Origin: Acorus gramineus
Taxonomy: Eukaryota; Streptophyta; Magnoliopsida; Acorales; Acoraceae
Length of the DNA: 64,000 nt
NCBI GenBank assembly: GCA_030737835.1
Contig: JAUJYN010000019.1
Span: forward strand, 332,433 to 396,432
Direction: 5' to 3'
The notes under the pieces are model-generated. The model saw only the letters and a list, made by a program, of their open reading frames with translations, ran no database searches and was not told the DNA's origin. Position 1 is the stretch's first letter. Each line of letters opens with the position of its first letter. The translations under genes and the position numbers were made by a program. Positions 59,010 to 64,000 of this stretch are shown one piece after another.

Positions 59010-59019
59010 TATATTTAAG
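59010..59019 (+). promoter_or_regulatory. TATA-like box of type A LTR
   Basis: TATATTTAAG lies downstream of the TTGAC cluster and about 430 bp inside the LTR, just before the CTCC-rich leader. Confidence 0.5.
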
Positions 59020-59597
59020 TGAGATGAAAATATCTCCTCCACTATTCATCATCTTCCCCAAATTGATTTCTCTCTCCCCCTCTCTCTTTTTCCACCTTTT
59101 ACCCTAGTTAGAGAGCTTGGATCTCAAAACCCAAAGAAGAGAAAGGTAAGGGGAGCTCCCGATCTATCCACCGGTGGTCTCGGATTCGAGTTCCGATGTG
59201 TTTAGCCCCTTCTCACGCCCTCTTTTCTCCTCTGATTTCAGCCATTTCGAGGGCTGAGGAAGAGCTCGGTGGTGGTGGCCATGGGGGAGGTGTTTCGGTG
59301 CGCGGAGAGCAACCGAACTTCCCTTCCTTCCCTTCCTTCCTTGGGTAAGCTCTCTTTCCTTCCTTTTCTTGCTTAGATGCTTGTTAGGAGGGTGGTTTTG
59401 GGTGTGGATGGTGGTGGGTGGCTGTCGGTGGCGGTGGGTGGCCGTCGGCAGCGGTTGGTGGCCATTGGGTGCCGGTGCAAGGTGGTTGGCTGTCTCGGGC
59501 AGGATGGCAGCACAGGCAGCACAGGCAGCGCAGCAGGCAGCGCAGAAGGCGGAGCAGGTGGCAGGGCGCGCGCGCGCGTGTGCGCGGGCGTGCGCTC

Positions 59598-59772
59598 AGG
59601 CGCTGGGCGCGGGTGCTGGGCGCTGGGCGATGGTCGCGGGTGCTGGGCGCTGGGCGCTGGGCGCGGGTGCTGGGCGCTGGGCGATGGTCGCGGGTGCTGG
59701 GCGCTGGGCGCTGGGCGATGGTCGCGGGTGCTGGGCGCTGGTCGCGGGTGCTGGGCGCTGGGCACCGTGCGG
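59598..59772 (+). repeat. GCGCTGGGCGATGG minisatellite in CpG block
   Basis: Repeated GGTGCTGGGCGCTGGGC and GATGGTCGCGG words in about 175 bp, with irregular unit number. It is a young local expansion inside the CpG-rich block. Confidence 0.85.
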
Positions 59773-59868
59773 GAGCGTGCGCGCGGAGCGCTGCGCAGAG
59801 GCGCAGGCGTGCTGTGCGCGCGCGGTGAGGCGAGGCCGGTGGTGCGCCGTTGGGGTATTTGTGGGGTG

Positions 59869-59963
59869 AGCCGCACGCACGGGGTGAGCCGCACGCCCTG
59901 ATTTGCACGCACGGGGTGAGCCGCACGCCCTGCGCCCCAGCGGCTCACCCCGTGCGTGCGGCT
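59869..59963. repeat. Inverted repeat, 23-bp arms
   Basis: The arm at 59869-59891 is exactly complementary to 59941-59963 (AGCCGCACGCACGGGG against CCCCGTGCGTGCGGCT at the core). A further partial copy of the left arm lies in the 49-nt loop. Confidence 0.88.
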
Positions 59964-60108
59964 GCCCGGGGGTTCGGGAATGAGTTGGGGTGCTCGGGCT
60001 CGCATGCGTATGGGCCGTATGTACGTTTGCCCGAGTGTTGTGTATTTTTAGTGTATTTTTTGGGTATTTGTGTATTTTACTCACCAAGTTGATTACCCTG
60101 TCTTGCAG

Positions 60109-60144
60109 ATCTTGACGGACGGTCGCGCGACGACCCGGTTATTG
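60109..60144 (+). other. 36-nt micro-exon-like segment
   Basis: Bounded by CTTGCAG and GTGAGT, reading LDGRSRDDPVI. The terminal frame at 61358 starts in phase (ITEADLKEELPE) but shifts before the usual stop. Confidence 0.45.
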
Positions 60145-60178
60145 GTGAGTGGGACAACCCAACTCAGTAGGGAGGCGC

Positions 60179-60198
60179 TATATGCACTTGGGCGTATA
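60179..60198 (+). other. Covarying hairpin (TATATGC/GCGTATA)
   Basis: A 7-bp stem with one wobble pair and the loop ACTTGG. Confidence 0.6.
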
Positions 60199-60877
60199 CC
60201 GACCTCCCCTGGGGCACCATGGATTTATATTAACTTGTATTAATATGTAATCTGTGCAAGCATGATTAGTGTGTAGAATGCATGCCACCCTAGACTTTGT
60301 ATGTTAGGGACTTGCAACCATAGGATATGTGTAAGAGCCGTGCATCCTGTCACCTTGTTATCATGCTAGGAAAGCCTCGACCTATGCATGCGTCCTATTA
60401 GTTTAATTTATTAAATTAAATGCAACTTATGATATTTTTAGCATGCCTTAGGGAATATTAAGGGGCCTTGCGAGGTCAACATTGAGACCCGGGCTAGGGT
60501 ACTCCGTGTTCCTTGTTTGGTTGGCGGGATGTCCTATATCGGGACCTCAGGTTGCCCTCCCAAGGTTTCTTTTCCCCTTTATTATCTTATATGTTCCCCG
60601 CATCTTGGTTATGCGCCCTGGAGGAATTCAAGACATTTGAGTTGTTGAGATGTGTTGTCAGCGGATCCGAGTGGATCATATGCGATGGATAGGCTGTTCT
60701 GTTCCCTTCGTTGGATCCGTGTAGAGACTACCCCAACGTTAGAAAGGCTGTCCCGTGGAGGGGCTCCCATCAGTAGGCACCTCCTGATTTGGGACGGACT
60801 GTGCTGAATGTGGGAGTGGCCAAGCGGCCTACGGAGTGGGGAGAGACTATCGGTGGACCAAGGGTGACCATCAGCCT

Positions 60878-61245
60878 AGTCAGTCCCAATATCCTATGTC
60901 ACCTATTGAGGGGTGAGGGTGTGGTGGGTCGGCGATGTAGCGACCCACCGGTTTGTAAGTCCCAATATCCTATGTCACCTATTGAGGGTGAGGGTGAGGG
61001 TGTAGTGGGTCGGCAATGTAGCGACCCACTGGATTTGTGTAGTGATGATTATCAGTCCCAATATCCTCTGTCACCTATTGAGGGGTGAGGGTGAGGGTGT
61101 AGTGGGTCGGCGAGGAGGCGACCCACTGATTTGTGTATAGATGATTATCAAGCTAGTAAGTCCCAACATCCTATGTCACCTATTGAGGGGTGAGGGTGAG
61201 GGTGTGGTGGTTCGGCGATGTAACGACCCACCGGATTGTGTTGTT
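60878..61245 (+). repeat. GGGTGA minisatellite, four units
   Basis: Units start near 60878, 60957, 61053 and 61158 with GTCCCAATATCCTATGTCACC variants. Each carries GAGGGTGAGGGTG and most an AGTGGGTCG...CGACCCACT inverted pair (9 bp in the best unit). Confidence 0.82.
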
Positions 61246-63550
61246 CCAGCCACTTTGAGGCTTTTGCTGATTAATGGTGGTTAATATGAATTGTGATGCA
61301 TGGGTTGTGCTATTCACTGAGCGTGTGGCTCACCCCTCGCATAATTATTTTCTCCAGTTATCACTGAGGCGGACTTGAAGGAGGAGCTCCCCGAGAGAGA
61401 CTGCACCAGTAGCGGAGTTTTAGAGGCTATCAGCACCCCTTTTTGATTGTATGTATTATATTCCGTGCTTGGGCACGCGGTTGTATTTTATTTGGATGTC
61501 TTTGTATATATTGGCTCTCACAGGACAGTTGATTATGTATCGAGTCTGTAATATGTTTTTGAATTACAGACTCAGTCTTTTAGCTTCCGCTATTTGTGTA
61601 TATATCATGTCAGCTTCATTGTTGTGATATTGATGTTGTTTATGGTATGTTATTGACCTCCTGTTTAGACTGCTGATATCATATATACACTTGCCGCGTC
61701 CCGGGGACGGCCGCCCTGGGGCGTGACACCCCTAGCTATACTACTTGTGTAGATAAGTAGTATGGCCATGCTTAAGCTATAATATGTTAGATATGTTGCA
61801 TGCTAGGCTTGTATACAGGTATTGTATTCATGTATGAATGATTGTGTTGCATGAGCCCCTCTAGTATGGGCATGTATTTTTGGTAATGTGTATGGATGTA
61901 TAGAATATGGCATGCCTTAGGTAGTATTGTAATACTACTCCCACCATATTAATTGGAATATCCAGCATGAATAAGTCTGGGTTAATAACGGGCACCTGCC
62001 TAATATTCCCTTGCGATAAGACTCGAGGGCGTGGTGTAGTTGTTGCGCCCATGCTAATGGGGCAAAGCTATGACCAGCTTCATGAGATGATGATCTCTCT
62101 CGCTCTCTCCCTCTGAACGAACTGAGTAAGTAGATGCGATTTCCTACTCGACTCAGGTTCGTTTGGAATATTGGCATGCACCTGTTAATGCGCGAGATCG
62201 CGTTTGACCCTTTCTTTTAAGTTGGCGATATCCAACGCATGCTTAAGTTAGACCATGTATGGATGTTGTATGATTTATTATGATGTAAATCCATGTTAGG
62301 GAGTGTCCCTATAATTATTAGATGATTGTGCATATGGTTCATGCACATAGCTAGATATAAAATTCTCCTGGATATATATATATGCGCATGTTAAAAACTG
62401 ATAGGCCTATATGAAATAGGCGTGGGTATGACCCGCTGTCGGGTTGTACCTTATTAGTTAGAGCGCTAGCGATGTAATCGCCCCGTGCATCTGAGCGATG
62501 CACTCGTTTGGAATTCAGGAGAATTCATTACCTTATCGGTTTTGTTAAGCCGGTAGTGGGGCATTAGGCTAGGTCTACCTGTGCTAGGCGTGTATATGAA
62601 CCACCTGTTGGGTTATGTACCTTGGGATTATTTATGCATGAGAGCAGAGGCAACCCCCTTGTGTCCGAGCGACGCAACCGTGTGGGAGTACAATAGTGTT
62701 CGCTCTCTTCGATATGTGATTATCGAGAGTAGTTGATTTCCATGGGTTCGCTTTGCGAACATGGAATGTTTACTCCCAATGTCGTTCGTGTTGAAGAGGC
62801 CCGGGTTGTAGCTGTCCTGACAGAGGGCTCCCATCCATAGGTACCACCGATGCGTTCGGGGGCGTACTGATCGTGGGAGTGTACCAGGTAGAGGCTACCT
62901 GGGAGAGGGCTAACGAATGATATTGCGAGCGTGGAATCGTTCTTCCCTTCGTTGGATCCAATGTAGGAACTTCCCGGCGTTGGAAAAGCTGTCCTGACAG
63001 AGGGCTCCCATCTGTAGGTACCACCGAGGCATTCGGAAGCGTACTGATCGTGGGAGTATACCAGGTAGTGACTACCCGGGGAAAGGGCTACCGGTGGACC
63101 AAGGGTGTAGAGCAGTCTAAGTCTCTTCCAAAAGTCCCAAGAGTCTCCCTCCGGGAGTGAGGGTGAGGATGAGGTGAAGACACATCGCCTCGTGACCCAT
63201 TCGTTGTTCGTCCGTTCCCATAGTTGTTGGGTCCGGTCTTGTATCGATGTTCAAAGACATCGTTGGGCAGTTATCTTGAGGTTGATGATCCAGTAGTGTT
63301 GCGTAGACCAGTAATCCTGGGTCTCCTCGACCAACGGTATGGTCTCTCCCTAAAAGTCCCAAGAGTCTCCCTCCGGGAGTGAGGGTGAGGGTGAGGTTGG
63401 TCGCGCCGCCGCGTGACCTTGTTATCCATTGGGTTTCTACCCATGTTTTCCTTGAAAGGATTTCTTTAGTATTGAACTGTTGTATCAGTGATTGGTTTCC
63501 AGCTACTCACTGAGCTTGTAGCTCACCCCTCGCATACTGTTTCTTTTCAG

Positions 63551-63735
63551 GGGCAGTGTTGGGCGTGGAGCTGGAGCTTTCCTGTGGCGTGGTCTTATGG
63601 GCGTGGAGCGTTCTTCCGGCGGGTGGCGAGTGCGAGGCTGTCAGCAATCCTAGAGTCATTGTATGTATTGTAAATCGTGCATGTGGCACAGGTTGTATTT
63701 TCTTTGGTCTAGACTTGGCTCTCACAAGACAGTGA
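63551..63735 (+). other. Type B terminal exon-like frame (60 codons)
   Basis: After GTTTCTTTTCAG a frame starting AVLGVELELS is open to TGA 63733-63735, the same length as at 24181-24365. Confidence 0.4.
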
Positions 63736-63933
63736 TTGTGTATTCGAGTCTGTAATAATATTTTTGGTTTACAGACATTGTTTATATATTATGCTTCCGC
63801 TTTTCAGTCAGTTATCATTATCCTTGCTTTGTCACCTTGTGTGTTGTTGTTGGAGTCTTTATTGACCTCAGGTATTGATAGCTAATATTTCATTATTGCC
63901 ACATCTCGGGGACGGCCGCCCTGGGGCGTGACA

Positions 63934-64000
63934 GAGAGTACAGCCCGCCGGGCGTGTACCTGTGTTTTGAGTAGAGAGTACAATCCGTTTGTTTTGGATG
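63934..64000. other. Flanking sequence, unassigned
   Basis: A 67-bp tail after the last LTR, with two GAGAGTACA copies (63934 and about 63974). It is too short to assign. Confidence 0.3.

Larger units (their letters stand above)
58584..61728 (+). mobile_element. Solo LTR, type A (TSD CCCCT)
   Basis: A 3,145-bp unit from TGTTATATATGTGTCAC to GGGGCGTGACA with CCCCT at 58579-58583 and 61729-61733. It has a TTGAC cluster (58828-58940), a TATA-like TATATTTAAG (59010-59019), the leader with GGGTAAGC near 59343, a CpG block with an internal minisatellite (59390-60030), the 36-nt segment (60109-60144), a hairpin (60179-60198), four minisatellite units and a terminal exon-like region whose frame is shifted near its end. 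Nearest relative by layout: 1809-5056. Confidence 0.93.
57068..63933 (+). mobile_element. Type B LTR with CpG block, interrupted by a nested LTR
   Basis: It starts TGTTATGCCTGTGTCA at 57068, is interrupted at 58583/61729 by solo LTR 58584-61728, and ends GGGGCGTGACA at 63933. It has the leader with GGTGAGCTC near 57809, a CpG block (57945-58330), a 37-nt segment (58406-58442), a hairpin (58488-58505), the GAATTC pair (~62511-62527), two modules (62812-63080) and a 60-codon terminal frame (63551-63735). Flanks are not a clean 5-bp duplication (GGTAC versus GAGAG), although GAGGGTAC and GAGAGTAC are alike. It may be a recombined LTR rather than a simple solo LTR. Confidence 0.85.

Overview
This window looks like intergenic heterochromatin from a large, repeat-rich plant nuclear genome, almost certainly a flowering plant, though the sequence does not identify the species. 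It holds no recognisable host gene, no tRNA or rRNA gene, no CRISPR array and no bacterial-style operon. Nearly every base belongs to Ty3/gypsy LTR retrotransposon material stacked into a deep nest. The coding parts show chromovirus-like gag (a CCHC zinc knuckle), a retropepsin with DSGATHSF, a reverse transcriptase with FIDDILVYS and part of RNase H. Long LTRs of about 2.4-3.9 kb and an initiator-Met-type primer site (TGGTATCAGAGC) fit Tekay/Del-like chromoviruses. That placement is tentative because no integrase or chromodomain survives.

Layout from left to right. (1) 1-9707: an old minus-strand gypsy relic (gag, acidic linker, two retropepsin-like domains) is split by two solo LTRs, 1809-5056 (+, TSD TTGGT) and 5344-8887 (-, TSD ATTGG). 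(2) 9708-15220: a plus-strand LTR is interrupted by solo LTR 10124-13715 (TSD CTCTC). (3) 15221-35996: two minus-strand LTRs are fused at about 25260. They are interrupted by solo LTRs 15815-18781 (-, AGACC), 20661-24563 (+, AACAC), 27029-32697 (+, GCATG) and 33081-35707 (+, AAATA). The third of these carries a 515-bp tandem duplication that is itself split by an unrelated solo LTR, 29299-31755 (TTATT). (4) 35997-41940: an LTR tail, then an LTR with primer binding site and a decayed gag-pol on the plus strand. (5) 41940-50468: a second decayed gag-pol on the minus strand, joined tail to tail to the first, with its own 5' LTR (48024-50468) and a solo LTR inside gag (44369-47576, TCGAG). (6) 50469-56748: a truncated minus LTR with solo LTR 52561-55214 (AAGAC) inside. 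(7) 57068-63933: a plus LTR with solo LTR 58584-61728 (CCCCT) inside.

Ten solo LTRs have matching 5-bp target duplications, and no complete element is present. The LTRs fall into type A (starts TGTTATATATGTGTCA) and type B (starts TGTTATGCCTGTGTCA), with several A/B mosaics. Inside them is a conserved layout that no protein annotation explains. In order it is: a cluster of W-box-like TTGAC motifs and a TATA box (type A), a pyrimidine-rich first exon ending in a GTAAG donor, and a CpG-rich low-complexity block. These are followed by a 36-37 nt segment bounded by AG and GTGAGT, and a hairpin whose stem changes sequence while staying paired. The 3' part holds a GAATTC pair, duplicated modules and a GGGTGA-rich minisatellite, then a TGAGC/GCTCA hairpin beside a pyrimidine-AG acceptor and a short open frame. 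I consider this spliced-leader-like organisation with a covarying hairpin the most interesting content of the window.
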